Shown in pieces: positions 5,483-5,566 of a stretch of 5,566 nucleotides of DNA. The translations under genes and the position numbers were made by a program. Origin of the DNA: an uncultured Oxalobacteraceae bacterium (lineage in GTDB: Bacteria > Pseudomonadota > Gammaproteobacteria > Burkholderiales > Burkholderiaceae); NCBI GenBank assembly GCA_946479705.1, contig CAMLHI010000158.1, forward strand, positions 1-5,566, in the 5' to 3' direction. Positions within the stretch are counted from its first letter, which is position 1. Every line of letters starts with the position of its first letter. The notes under the pieces were generated by a model. That model did not search any database. It saw only the letters and a list, made by a program, of their open reading frames with translations, and was not told the DNA's origin.

Positions 5483-5535
5483 CACTCCGAACCATATGGA
5501 AAGTGCAGTACGGAAAATTTTATCCAGGGACGCTC

Positions 5536-5566
5536 ATGGACACAATGAAAACGATGCAAACGGACC
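5536..5566 (+). CDS. Start of an unidentified gene, cut by the window edge
   Basis: ATG 5536 is preceded by AGGGA (5526-5530) with 5-nt spacing, and ten codons follow before the window ends (MDTMKTMQTD). The strong ribosome binding site, the upstream terminator and a candidate promoter make a real start likely. In-frame ATGs at 5545 and 5554 are alternatives without such a site. Ten residues are too few to suggest a function. Confidence 0.55.
   Translation, partial: MDTMKTMQTD

Noticed and set aside
3562..5495. Two long overlapping minus-strand open frames (339 and 362 codons) opposite the parvulin genes
   Set aside because: They are mirror images of the two paralogs, so their similarity to each other is inherited from the sense genes, and no ribosome binding site or family motif is seen.
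1..5566. CRISPR array, tRNA/rRNA, insertion sequence, att site or defence-system gene
   Set aside because: No spaced short repeats, no cloverleaf or rRNA-like stretch, no transposase/integrase motifs and no terminal repeats with target duplications were seen. Nearly all of the window is explained by housekeeping genes.

Overview
This window is GC-rich, densely coded bacterial chromosome. Gene content and order (selO, msrB, yciB, bolA, then periplasmic parvulins), together with a YciB that is longer than the enterobacterial form, suggest a betaproteobacterium, most likely Oxalobacteraceae (Massilia/Duganella/Janthinobacterium type). That placement is inferred from protein resemblance and gene order; no search was run. 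I see no mobile element, phage, CRISPR array, tRNA or rRNA.

Layout: the left edge (3-599, minus strand) holds the first 199 residues of an AMP-forming acyl-CoA ligase, cut off inside its nucleotide-binding loop. A gap of about 150 bp (600-752) separates it from a divergent plus-strand run: the SelO protein adenylyltransferase (about 753-2201), methionine-R-sulfoxide reductase MsrB (2221-2634), the membrane protein YciB/septation protein A (2643-3275) and a BolA-family protein (3272-3547). These four are spaced 19 bp, 8 bp and a 4-bp overlap apart, so they are probably one operon. After a 119-bp A-rich gap come two tandem, colinear 259-residue secreted parvulin-type peptidyl-prolyl isomerases (3667-4446 and 4584-5363). 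The second ends in a strong intrinsic terminator (5385-5411). A 124-bp leader then precedes the first ten codons of another gene (5536 to the edge).

Functionally the plus-strand block reads as protein quality control and redox/envelope homeostasis. SelO modifies proteins with AMP and is linked to redox stress. MsrB repairs oxidised methionine. BolA proteins work with monothiol glutaredoxins in Fe-S handling and stress response. YciB is an inner-membrane envelope protein. The two parvulins probably fold or chaperone exported proteins in the periplasm.

This is mostly an ordinary housekeeping region and I do not see a new system. The points most worth a second look are: the selO start, which has no in-frame ATG and whose best candidate is a rare ATC codon; the Shine-Dalgarno-poor, similar start contexts of selO, msrB and yciB; the duplicated parvulin pair, with a 35-bp perfect repeat and a hairpin between the genes; and the lengthened first loop of YciB.
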